Shown: positions 16,759 to 24,333 of the stretch, piece after piece
Layout of the letters: every line of letters begins with the position of its first letter
Position numbering within the stretch: the stretch's first letter is position 1
NCBI GenBank assembly: GCA_046757585.1
Contig: JBHHYR010000016.1
Span: forward strand, 1 to 34,778
DNA: 34,778 bases
From: JBHHYR01 sp046757585
GTDB lineage: Bacteria > Desulfobacterota > Binatia > HRBIN30
Direction of reading: 5' to 3'
Made by a program: the position numbers and the translations under genes
Notes under the pieces: generated by a model
What the model was told of the DNA's origin: nothing
Databases searched by the model: none
The model's input: only the letters and a program-made list of their open reading frames with translations

Positions 16759-17448
16759 ATGGACGCACGCCTGCATACCGACCGGCACTATGAAGAGCAA
16801 CTGAAATCGCTGCACCATGGAATTCTCGAAATGGGCGGACTGGTGGAGAAGCAGATCGTCAATGCGATCGCAGCGCTGGTGCGGCGGGATTCCGAACTGG
16901 CGCGCGACACCATCGGGCGGGATCACACGGTCAATCGGATGGACGTGGAAATCGACGAGCTATGCATTCGGCTTCTGGCTCTCCATCAGCCAGCGGCACG
17001 CGACCTGCGTCTGATCACCACTGCTCTCAAGATCACAACCGATCTCGAACGGATCGGCGACATGGCGGAGAACATCTGCGAACGTGCGCTCGAGCTGAAC
17101 GAGGAGCCGCAGCTGAAGCCGTTCATCGACATTCCCCGCATGGCCGATATCGCCCAGCGCATGCTCCGCCACAGCCTCGATGCGTTCGTGCACGAAGATA
17201 CGGAGCTGGCGCTCAAGGTGTGCGCCGAAGATGACACGATCGATGCCTTCACCAATCAACTCTTCCGCGAATTGCTCTCGTACATGGCGGAGAATCCACG
17301 CACGGTGACGCGCGCGACCCGCTTGCTGTTCGTGTCCAAGTACCTGGAGCGCATCGCCGATCACGCGACCAACATTGCCGAGATGGTGGTGTTCATGGTG
17401 AAGGGCAAGAGCATCCGCCACCTCGACCATCTCCCGGCAAGCGTGTAA
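16759..17448 (+). CDS. phoU: PhoU phosphate-signalling protein
   Basis: This 229-residue protein has two three-helix PhoU repeats, each with the metal-binding motif: YLERIADHATNIAEM in the second and LERIGDMAENICER in the first. It begins HTDRHYEEQLKSL, typical of PhoU. PhoU damps PhoR kinase activity when phosphate is plentiful and is normally tied to the PstSCAB transporter. The frame is open from 16609, but ATG 16759 fits the family length and N-terminus; the 50 extra residues would overlap the Pho box array. It is followed by phoB after 11 bases. No pst genes are beside it, which is unusual for phoU; the cell must encode Pst elsewhere or use the nearby PiT/DUF47 transporter as the sensor input. 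Confidence 0.93.
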   Translation: MDARLHTDRHYEEQLKSLHHGILEMGGLVEKQIVNAIAALVRRDSELARDTIGRDHTVNRMDVEIDELCIRLLALHQPAARDLRLITTALKITTDLERIGDMAENICERALELNEEPQLKPFIDIPRMADIAQRMLRHSLDAFVHEDTELALKVCAEDDTIDAFTNQLFRELLSYMAENPRTVTRATRLLFVSKYLERIADHATNIAEMVVFMVKGKSIRHLDHLPASV

Positions 17449-17459
17449 GTCCGTTCCTC

Positions 17460-18206
17460 ATGCCCATGACAGCCGATGCCTCCGGCTCGGAGAAACCGAG
17501 CCGGAAAATCCTTGTCGTTGAAGATGACAAGGATATCCGGGAGCTGCTCCGTTACAACCTCCAGCAGGACGGTTTTCAGGTCGTCGAGACGGGCGACGGC
17601 GATGCGGTGCTGGACCTGGTTCGCACGCAGCGGCCAGCGCTGGTTCTGCTGGATCTCATGCTCCCGGGCATGCCGGGCCTCGATATCTGCCGCGCGTTGC
17701 GGCTGGACCCGCAGACTGCTGCACTGCCGATCGTGGTGCTGACGGCGAAGGCCGCCGAGATCGATCGAGTCATCGGACTCGAGACGGGTGCGGACGACTA
17801 CGTGACGAAACCGTTCAGTCCGCGCGAGCTGAGTGCACGGATCCGAGCCGTGCTGCGGCGGACCCAGGGGGCGGAGGCGGGCCCGACCCATGACGTGTAC
17901 GAAAAGGGCCGCCTGCGGATCGACTTCGATACGTACGAGGTGTTTCTGGACGGGGACAAGGTGCCTCTGAGTCTGCGTGAGTTCGAGCTGCTGCGCTTCT
18001 TCGTGCGGTCTCCCAATCGCGCCTACGATCGGTTGCAGATTCTGGACCTGGTGTGGGGGCAAGATACCTATGTCGAACCACGCACAGTGGATGTGCACGT
18101 CCGCCGGCTGCGCCAGCGGATCGAGCGCGACGACGCCAATCCTGAGCTGATTCGCACCGTGCGCGGGGTCGGCTACAGGTTCAACGATCGTGCGCTGGAA
18201 TCCTAG
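17460..18206 (+). CDS. phoB: PhoB-type response regulator (OmpR family)
   Basis: This 248-residue transcription factor activates the phosphate-starvation regulon. The receiver domain (residues 16-130) has acidic residues E21, D22 and D23, the phosphate acceptor Asp65 in LLDLMLPG, Thr97 and Lys117 in VTKPFS. The C-terminal OmpR-type winged helix (about 145-245) has FELLRFFVRSPNRAYDR and ends in the recognition segment VDVHVRRLRQRIE followed by VRGVGYRFN. It starts 11 bases after phoU, and its end overlaps the phoR start by 17 bases. ATG 17460 is used; ATG 17466 is two codons further. The order and the Pho boxes upstream identify it as PhoB rather than another OmpR-family regulator. Confidence 0.93.
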   Translation: MPMTADASGSEKPSRKILVVEDDKDIRELLRYNLQQDGFQVVETGDGDAVLDLVRTQRPALVLLDLMLPGMPGLDICRALRLDPQTAALPIVVLTAKAAEIDRVIGLETGADDYVTKPFSPRELSARIRAVLRRTQGAEAGPTHDVYEKGRLRIDFDTYEVFLDGDKVPLSLREFELLRFFVRSPNRAYDRLQILDLVWGQDTYVEPRTVDVHVRRLRQRIERDDANPELIRTVRGVGYRFNDRALES

Positions 18207-20040
18207 ACTCTTTCTGCTGTTTTTTTCGCCGTATCTCCTGGCGGTTGTGGCTGCCGTCTTGGCGGTGGTGCTCTACGCCGATCGGGCGCTGGAACAGCAC
18301 CATCTGCACACGCTCGCCGATGAGGTCTTGCGCGAGGCGCAGCTGGCGGCGAACGCCCTACCGTGGGGTGCCCGCGGTGCCGAGTTTGATCGGAGCTGCC
18401 GGCAGCTGGCGCCTGACCCCTCGGTGCGGATTACGGTCATCGAGTCGGATGGAACCGTCCTCTGCGATTCGCAGGCGGTCTCGAGCCGGATGGAAAACCA
18501 CCTGCGCCGGCCTGAGGTGCAGCAGGCGCTGCAACGCGGCACTGGCCAGAACGTCCGGCGCAGCGTGACGACCGGGCAGCAGCTCTTCTACCGCGCCTAC
18601 GTCCAGCGCGCCGGGGGCCGGCAACGGATTGTACGGTTGGCAGTGCCGCTCGCAACCGTCACCACAGTGCAACGCCGCATACGCTCCATTCTGCTGGTAT
18701 CGTTGCTCCTGGCCGCGGCCGTGGCGTTCTGGCCGGCGGCGTGGTTTTCGCAGTGGGTCTCCCGCCGCATCGACGGGATGGTGCAGTTCTCCCGGGCAGT
18801 TGCCGCCGACCAAGAGCCCCCCCCGCTGACACCGCGGCGGCGTGATGAGCTGGGTCGCTTGGAAGGCAACCTCGCCGCGATGGGGCAGGCCGTGCGCGTC
18901 CGGCTCCGCACGACACGCGAAGAGGAACACAAACTGCGCGCCGTGCTGGCAGGCATGGTCGAGGGAGTGCTCGTGATCAGCCAACGAGGTGAACTCGTGC
19001 TGCTCAACGATCGCGCGCGGGAGATCTTCGGACTCGATCCCGCGCACGACTACACGCACCGTCCGGTGGTCGAGATCTGCCGCGATCCGGAGCTGCAGCA
19101 GCTCGTGCGCGATACGATCCAGGCGCCGGCCGCACCCTTGACGCGCGAATTGTCGATTGCTGGCGAGGCCTCACGGGTGTTGGCGGTCAACGTGGCGCCG
19201 GTGCGCGGTGACAGCGGCCCGCTGGGCTCTGTGCTGGTCTTTCACGAGATCACGAAGCTGAAGAGGCTGGAAGCGGTTAGACGTGACTTCGTGGCCAACG
19301 TGTCACACGAGCTGCGCACGCCGCTGACAGCGATTCGTGGGTACGCGGAAACACTCCTGGGTGGGGCGCTCGACGATGTGCGTCATACCCGCAAGTTTCT
19401 CGGCGTGATCGCGCGCAACGCCGATCGGCTTACGCGCCTGATCGACGATTTGTTGGCCCTGTCGGACCTCGAGCTCGGCCGCCTCGGCCTGCAGCGGGCG
19501 CCCGTGGCGGTGCGGCCTGCAGTCGAGGCGGCGTGCGACCTTGTCGCAGACAAGGCGGGCCGCAGCGGGGTCACGCTGCGGCATGAGGAACCGCGCGAGA
19601 TCCCACCGATCGACGGCGATAGCGATCGCGTCCAGCAGGTGCTGGTGAACCTGATCGACAATGCCGTGAAGTACACCCCGAACGGTGGCGCGGTAAGCGT
19701 CACGGCGCGTTATCTTCCGAACGGGAGACAGGGAGACCCGAGGCCACGCGTCCGTTCCGGACACGGCGGCGGGTATGTCGAGCTGACCGTATCGGATACG
19801 GGCATCGGTATCCCGTCGCACGAACTGCCGCGTTTGACGGAGCGCTTCTATCGGGTCGACAAGGCCCGCTCGCGCGAGCTCGGCGGTACGGGCCTCGGCC
19901 TCGCCATTGTCAAGCACATCATGCAGGCACACGACGGCTGGATGCGCATCGACAGCGAGCTCGGCAAGGGAACGACTGTCCGAGTGGCCTTTCCGGTCGC
20001 CGAGCGGACCGCACCTCCTGCAGGGCCGGTGGTGGTGTGA
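18190..20040 (+). CDS. phoR: PhoR-type membrane sensor histidine kinase
   Basis: This 616-residue kinase has TM1 (about 7-29), a ~130-residue periplasmic domain, TM2 (about 165-187), a HAMP linker, a PAS domain (about 250-350, beginning LRAVLAGMVEGVLVIS), a HisKA domain with the phosphorylated His373 in FVANVSHELRTPL and an HATPase domain (N box LVNLIDNAVKYTPN, G1 VSDTGIGIPS, F box RFYRVDKARS, G2 GGTGLGLAIVKHI). E. coli PhoR has no large periplasmic domain, so this is the extended type common in Gram-positives and deltaproteobacteria. The start is GTG 18190, inside the end of phoB, giving a 17-base overlap and tight coupling. It ends four bases from the stop of the convergent pit gene. Confidence 0.93.
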   Translation: MRWNPRLFLLFFSPYLLAVVAAVLAVVLYADRALEQHHLHTLADEVLREAQLAANALPWGARGAEFDRSCRQLAPDPSVRITVIESDGTVLCDSQAVSSRMENHLRRPEVQQALQRGTGQNVRRSVTTGQQLFYRAYVQRAGGRQRIVRLAVPLATVTTVQRRIRSILLVSLLLAAAVAFWPAAWFSQWVSRRIDGMVQFSRAVAADQEPPPLTPRRRDELGRLEGNLAAMGQAVRVRLRTTREEEHKLRAVLAGMVEGVLVISQRGELVLLNDRAREIFGLDPAHDYTHRPVVEICRDPELQQLVRDTIQAPAAPLTRELSIAGEASRVLAVNVAPVRGDSGPLGSVLVFHEITKLKRLEAVRRDFVANVSHELRTPLTAIRGYAETLLGGALDDVRHTRKFLGVIARNADRLTRLIDDLLALSDLELGRLGLQRAPVAVRPAVEAACDLVADKAGRSGVTLRHEEPREIPPIDGDSDRVQQVLVNLIDNAVKYTPNGGAVSVTARYLPNGRQGDPRPRVRSGHGGGYVELTVSDTGIGIPSHELPRLTERFYRVDKARSRELGGTGLGLAIVKHIMQAHDGWMRIDSELGKGTTVRVAFPVAERTAPPAGPVVV

Positions 20041-20044
20041 GCTC

Positions 20045-21031
20045 CTACCACAACTGGGCGAGCAGGAGGTAAATGGCGGCTGCCATCAGCGCCGTGCCGG
20101 GAATGGTCAGAATCCAGGCCCAGACCACCGTGCGGGCCACGCCCCAGCGCACCGCGGCAAGTCGCCGGCTGGCGCCGACGCCGACGATGGCGCCGGTGAT
20201 GGTGTGGGTGGTGCTGACCGGGATGCCCGCCGCCGCCGCGCCGATGAGCGTGCATGCTCCTGCCGTCTCAGCGCAGAAGCCCCCGATGGGCTGCAGCTTT
20301 GTGATTCGCATCCCCATCGTCTTGACGATCCGCCACCCGCCGAGGGTTGTGCCGAGGGCGATGGCCGCATGGCACACCAAGATCACCCACGCCGGGACAT
20401 AGAACGTTGAACCGAGATAGCCACTGCTGAACAGCAGTACCGCGATGATGCCCATGGTTTTCTGGGCGTCGTTGGTGCCATGTCCCAGGCTGTACAGCGC
20501 GGCCGACACCAACTGTAGCCGGCGAAACGTGCCATCGACGCGCGCCGGCGTGCTCCGCCGCACCATGAACGTCACCCCGGTCATCGACACCAGGCCCAGA
20601 AGCAGCCCGAGGGCGGGCGACACGAAAACGAACAGGAGTACCTTCGTGAGGCCACCGACGACGACCACGCCCGGACCGGCCGCGGCAACACCCGCGCCAG
20701 CGAACCCGGCGATCAGGGCGTGCGAGGAGCTCGTGGGTAATCCGTAGAGCCAGGTCAGCACATCCCAGATGATGGCTGCGGCCAAGCCCGCAAAAACGAC
20801 GGCGTTGCTGGCGGCCTGCGGGTCGATGATGCCCTTGCCGACGGTGCTCGCCACGCTCACGCCAAAGCCGAACGCCGCCACGAAGTTGAAAAATGCCGCC
20901 CACGCCACGGCCTGGCGCGGGCTCAAGACGCGGGTCGATACAACCGTGGCAACCGAATTGGCCGCGTCATGGAAGCCATTCATGAAATCGAAGGCCAACG
21001 CCACCGCAATGAGAAACACCACCACCAGCAT
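20045..21031 (-). CDS. pit: PiT-family inorganic phosphate transporter
   Basis: This 328-residue inner-membrane protein is a phosphate permease driven by cation symport. It has the two PiT signatures, FMNGFHDAANSVA near the N-terminus and LGHGTNDAQKTMGI in the second half, and about ten hydrophobic segments. The frame continues upstream to 21121, but the ATG at 21031 is preferred: a GGAGG seven bases before it and a start MLVVVFLIAVALAFDFMNG. It lies 61 bases downstream of a DUF47 (PhoU-like) gene on the same strand. That pairing is the common bacterial pit arrangement, in which the DUF47 protein is needed for or regulates transport. Its 3' end abuts phoR tail to tail. Confidence 0.92.
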   Translation of the reverse strand: MLVVVFLIAVALAFDFMNGFHDAANSVATVVSTRVLSPRQAVAWAAFFNFVAAFGFGVSVASTVGKGIIDPQAASNAVVFAGLAAAIIWDVLTWLYGLPTSSSHALIAGFAGAGVAAAGPGVVVVGGLTKVLLFVFVSPALGLLLGLVSMTGVTFMVRRSTPARVDGTFRRLQLVSAALYSLGHGTNDAQKTMGIIAVLLFSSGYLGSTFYVPAWVILVCHAAIALGTTLGGWRIVKTMGMRITKLQPIGGFCAETAGACTLIGAAAAGIPVSTTHTITGAIVGVGASRRLAAVRWGVARTVVWAWILTIPGTALMAAAIYLLLAQLW

Positions 21032-21092
21032 CCTCACCCCTCCAGCGATTGCCACACGTGTTGCGGCTATGGCACGGGCGGCGGGAACACGG

Positions 21093-21722
21093 TCATGCGT
21101 ATTCGAGCGCGACGCCCTCAACGACGTTGGCGATGTCCTCGCACCGGTCGATGGCGTCTTCGAGAAACTCGTAAATGTCCTTCCACTTGATCACCATCAA
21201 CGGCTCCTTATTCCCCTCGAAGAGCCGCGCCACGGCCCGACGGAGCAGGGTATCCCCCTCGTTCTCGTAGCTGTTGATTTCCATGCATACCTGCAAGATC
21301 GCGTCGCGGTTCTTCAAGTCCCGCAGCCCGTGCATCGCTCGGCTCACCTCGCTGACCGCGTGCACCAGCACGCCGGCGATATCGCAGGCATCGCGGTCCG
21401 CCGTGTCGATGCCATACAGCCACACGCGTTCCGAGGTTGCGTCGATCAGATCGAGGACATCGTCGAGGCGGGAGATCAGCCGGTGGATATCGCCGCGGTC
21501 GATCGGGGTGACGAAAGTACGATGCAGCATCTCCACTGCTCGATGTGTGATCGTGTCCCCTTCATGCTCCAACGCCTTGATGCGGCGTGCCTGATCGGCC
21601 ACACTGGCGGGGTTCTGCAGCATGGCCTGCAACAGCCGCGCCGCCTCGACGGTCTTTTCCGCGTGCCGCTCGAACAGCTCGAAGAAGGCCTTCCCCTCGC
21701 TGGGGAATAAACGTGCAAACAT
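21093..21722 (-). CDS. DUF47 PhoU-like protein, partner of PiT
   Basis: This 209-residue, mainly helical protein has the PhoU-like DUF47 fold, with motifs such as ALEHEGDTITH, FVTPIDRGDIHRL and NSYENEGDTLLRRA. DUF47 genes regularly sit beside pit genes, where the protein acts as an accessory or regulator of PiT transport. Here it is the first gene of the pair. No Shine-Dalgarno sequence is visible before ATG 21722. A possible -10 element TAGTAT lies at 21736-21731, nine to fourteen bases upstream, so the message may be almost leaderless; the -35 (TTGCAG, 18 bases further) is weak. With PhoU on the other operon, the window has two PhoU-fold proteins. Confidence 0.9.
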   Translation of the reverse strand: MFARLFPSEGKAFFELFERHAEKTVEAARLLQAMLQNPASVADQARRIKALEHEGDTITHRAVEMLHRTFVTPIDRGDIHRLISRLDDVLDLIDATSERVWLYGIDTADRDACDIAGVLVHAVSEVSRAMHGLRDLKNRDAILQVCMEINSYENEGDTLLRRAVARLFEGNKEPLMVIKWKDIYEFLEDAIDRCEDIANVVEGVALEYA

Positions 21723-21858
21723 GCGACGCGATACTACCGGTCAACCCGCCGCCGCTGCAAGCGGGCAAGCGGCACAGCGTCAGTGATGCCCTGGAAGCCG
21801 ACACGGCGCACGACACCGGCTGCCGCCGATGGCTCCGAGCACGCGTATGAGAATTGGG

Positions 21859-21875
21859 GGCCGCCGCAGGCGGCC
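21859..21875 (-). terminator. GC-rich stem-loop, candidate terminator behind the small rpoD-linked gene
   Basis: GGCCGCC (21859-21865) and GGCGGCC (21869-21875) form a perfect 7-bp stem with a three-base loop, 13 bases beyond the stop at 21889. On the minus strand it is followed by CCCCAATTCTC, with only a weak T run, so it would be a poor intrinsic terminator but could mark the 3' end. Confidence 0.45.
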
Positions 21876-21888
21876 GGAGAGGTGCGCT

Positions 21889-22047
21889 TTAAGCGAGCGC
21901 GCGCTTCGGCTTGGTAATCACCACCACCTCCTGCCCATTCACCCGCAGCGTACGACGATCCGCCGGCGTCTGCCGGCCGCCTTGCTTGCGCGCTCGCGCT
22001 TCACGCCACTTGCGCAGCTCCTTCTCCAGGTTGCTCTTGTTGAGCAT
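21889..22047 (-). CDS. Small very basic 52-residue protein of unknown function behind rpoD
   Basis: I do not recognise this family. The sequence has an N-terminal charged helix (NLEKELRKWREARARKQGG), a short basic link, then a strand-like RTLRVNGQEVVVITKPKRA. It carries about 15 Lys/Arg against 5 Asp/Glu, so a nucleic-acid or acidic-surface binding role is plausible. The open frame starts at 22095, but ATG 22047 has AAGGAGG at 22058-22052 with a four-base spacer, so I take that start. It begins 34 bases after the rpoD stop on the same strand, and a stem-loop follows its stop, which makes co-transcription with rpoD likely. It might be an RNA polymerase or ribosome-associated factor, but nothing here proves it. 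Confidence 0.6.
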   Translation of the reverse strand: MLNKSNLEKELRKWREARARKQGGRQTPADRRTLRVNGQEVVVITKPKRALA

Positions 22048-22051
22048 ACGA

Positions 22052-22058
22052 CCTCCTT
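22052..22058 (-). promoter_or_regulatory. Strong Shine-Dalgarno of the small rpoD-linked gene
   Basis: AAGGAGG on the minus strand, four bases before ATG 22047. This is the main sign that the small frame is translated and where it begins. Confidence 0.65.
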
Positions 22059-22081
22059 GCCTCCTCAAATCGCGGGGCTCC

Positions 22082-23830
22082 TCAGCCTCCAACAAACGCC
22101 TCCATCGACTTCGCGCGGCTCGGGTGGCGCAGCTTGCGCAGCGCCTTCGCTTCGATCTGGCGGATGCGCTCGCGCGTCACCGCGAAGCGTTGGCCCACTT
22201 CCTCGAGCGTGTAATCGGATTTCTCGCCGATGCCGAAACGCATCCGCAGGATCTGTTCCTCACGCGGCGTGAGCGTCGCCAGCACCTTGCGCGTCTGCTC
22301 CTCGAGGCTCGTATACACGGCGGCATCCGAGGGTGACACCGTCTGCCGATCCTCGACGAAATCACCCAGGGAGCTCTCTTCCTCGTCGCCGATCGGCGTC
22401 TCGAGGGATACCGGCTCTTTGACGATGCGCAGCACCTTGCGGACCTTGTCGAGAGGCATTTCCATCTTCGCCGCGATCTCTTCCGGCGATGGTTCACGGC
22501 CAAGCTGCTGCACCAGATAGCGGGAGGAGCGCACCACCTTGTTGATGGTTTCAATCATGTGGACCGGGATGCGGATCGTGCGGGCCTGGTCGGCGATGGC
22601 GCGGCTCACCGACTGCCGGATCCACCAGGTTGCGTACGTGGAAAACTTGTACCCGCGCTGGTACTCGAATTTCTCGACTGCGCGCATGAGGCCGATGTTG
22701 CCTTCCTGCACCAGATCGAGGAAGCCGAGGCCACGGTTCGTGTAGCGCTTGGCGATGCTGACAACGAGTCGCAGATTGGCCTCGATCAGCTTCTTCTTGC
22801 CGTCCTGGGCCTTCGCTTCGCCCGTGCGAATGATCCGCAAGGCGCGGGTCAGTGCCGGGTAGTCCATCCCGACTTCGCGTTCGGCTTCGGCGACCTTCTT
22901 GCGCGCCGCGCGCACGTCATCAACCAGCCGCCGTGCTTCTTCGACCCCGAGCCGCAGGCGCCGGCTGGCATTCGCGGCGGCGCGCGAGTCGTCGGAGCGC
23001 ACCTTGCCGCCCACTCGCAGAATTTCGCTCGCCGAACGGCCGCTTCGCCGTTCGCAGCGCGCAATGATATGTTGTTGCTGCGCGATGAAGCGGGCGGCCA
23101 GCTTCAACTTTTCGACGATGACGCCGATGTGACGGCGGCCGATATCCAGTTGCTCGAGTAACTTCGTGATGCGACGGTTCAGCACGAGCAGCCGGCGTTC
23201 CGCGCGCCGCGCAGTGCGTGGATGACTGCGGCGCTGCCGGCTCGCCTCGTCGGCCGCACGGCGCTCATCGACGGCGCGGCGCAGGCGCTCCAGTTGCTTC
23301 AAAACGGCCCCGTCAGGCGCCTTTTCACCGGGCGCAAGCGCTTGAGTGTCCTCTTCCTCGGTCTCTTCGTCCAGCAACTCACGTTCCGAGATCTCGCCGG
23401 CTTTGATGCGGTCCGCGAGCTCGATCAGGTACGTGAGGGTAAACGGCAACACGAGGACTTCGTGCCGGACGTCGTGTTCCCCCGCCTCGATCTGTTTGGC
23501 AATCTCGACTTCCTGTTCGCGCGTCAGCAGAGAGACGGCTCCCATCTCCTGCAGATACATCCTCACGGGATCAGAGGTGTCCTCGCCAAACGTCTTTTCC
23601 GCGCGCTCCTCCTCCACCCACTCCTCCTTTTCTTCTTCCTTGGCGATCGTGGGCTCGGGGACGGTGTCAGCGGATTCGACGTCGATCTCACCGAGCATCG
23701 AGATCGCGCCCTCGATCTCATCGGAGGGGGCTGCGTCGTGCGGCAATGCGTCAGCGATTTCGTCGAACCGGGCAACTGCCGGTACGTTCGTTTTCGGGGA
23801 CTTCTTCGCTCGTTCGCGCTTTTTCTGCAT
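22082..23830 (-). CDS. rpoD: Primary sigma factor RpoD (sigma-70)
   Basis: This 582-residue sigma factor directs RNA polymerase to housekeeping promoters. Region 1.2 is at about 85-118 (DPVRMYLQEMGAVSLLTREQE), followed by a large non-conserved region. Region 2 starts at about 349 (EANLRLVVSIAKRY, then FLDLVQEGNIGLM and FSTYATWWIRQSVSRAI), with region 3 next and region 4 at the end (YTLEEVGQRFAVTRERIRQIEAKALRKLRHP). The N-terminus before region 1.2 is short and very acidic (a run rich in Glu around 63-80), so region 1.1 is not the full enteric form. The longest frame starts with GTG 23923, but ATG 23830 has GGAG eight bases upstream and a usual MQKKRERAKKS beginning. Unlike the classic rpsU-dnaG-rpoD cluster, no dnaG is upstream. 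Confidence 0.95.
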   Translation of the reverse strand: MQKKRERAKKSPKTNVPAVARFDEIADALPHDAAPSDEIEGAISMLGEIDVESADTVPEPTIAKEEEKEEWVEEERAEKTFGEDTSDPVRMYLQEMGAVSLLTREQEVEIAKQIEAGEHDVRHEVLVLPFTLTYLIELADRIKAGEISERELLDEETEEEDTQALAPGEKAPDGAVLKQLERLRRAVDERRAADEASRQRRSHPRTARRAERRLLVLNRRITKLLEQLDIGRRHIGVIVEKLKLAARFIAQQQHIIARCERRSGRSASEILRVGGKVRSDDSRAAANASRRLRLGVEEARRLVDDVRAARKKVAEAEREVGMDYPALTRALRIIRTGEAKAQDGKKKLIEANLRLVVSIAKRYTNRGLGFLDLVQEGNIGLMRAVEKFEYQRGYKFSTYATWWIRQSVSRAIADQARTIRIPVHMIETINKVVRSSRYLVQQLGREPSPEEIAAKMEMPLDKVRKVLRIVKEPVSLETPIGDEEESSLGDFVEDRQTVSPSDAAVYTSLEEQTRKVLATLTPREEQILRMRFGIGEKSDYTLEEVGQRFAVTRERIRQIEAKALRKLRHPSRAKSMEAFVGG

Positions 23831-24333
23831 GCCTCTCGCTCCGTTGGGAGCCTCTACTGCGTCGAACGCAGCAGCCAGGGGTGGAGGGCGGGTTGGCTTA
23901 GACGGCTCCTCGAAGCTGCGCACTTCTGAGGCCTACACACAACTTATGCCTGGTCACATTCGCCTTGGTGACACGACAGCTCTTTGGGGTCTCGGCGTTG
24001 CACCCGGAAGTGCCTTCGATGGCAGGATCACTCACCCTGGAACGAATCTTACGCTTATAATCCATTTAAGCAGGTTGCCGTTGGGAGTCAAGGCCTCTTG
24101 TCGCATCAGCCGGTAGCCGCACAAGCCAAGCGTTCCCCGATCGCCGTCCTCGTTACCCATGCGTTCCACCCACTCGCCGCACATTCAACCGAGTGCCGGA
24201 GCAATAACCGGACCACGCAGCCCCTCCTGCGCCCTCTTTCTGCGCTTTTCAGCCCGTCCCTGCCTGGATGCGTGTGAGGATACCGGCTGGCAAGAGGCAT
24301 TTGCACGCGGCGTGCCCGGTGCCGCAAATCACG
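23831..24333. other. Intergenic leader between the Lon-like gene and rpoD
   Basis: These 503 bases hold no convincing gene. They are less GC-rich than their surroundings. Near the Lon-like stop, GCACG and CGTGC (24303-24315) form a short stem, and flanking ATTTGC/GCAAAT (24300-24305 and 24324-24329) can extend it, a possible terminator for the Lon-like transcript. The rpoD promoter candidate is near 24064-24091, which gives rpoD a leader of about 225 bases. An exact TATAAT is also present on the plus strand (24056-24061), but no -35 or rightward gene accompanies it. Confidence 0.5.
24064..24091 (-). promoter_or_regulatory. Candidate sigma-70 promoter of rpoD
   Basis: On the minus strand, TTGACT (24091-24086) is separated by 16 bases from TTAAAT (24069-24064). 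The -35 matches consensus at five of six positions and the -10 at four. It points to rpoD and lies in the AT-richest part of the gap. Confidence 0.35.

Noticed and set aside
20769..21710. 313-codon plus-strand frame opposite DUF47 and pit
   Set aside because: It spans two convincing minus-strand genes and their spacer and has no domain of its own.
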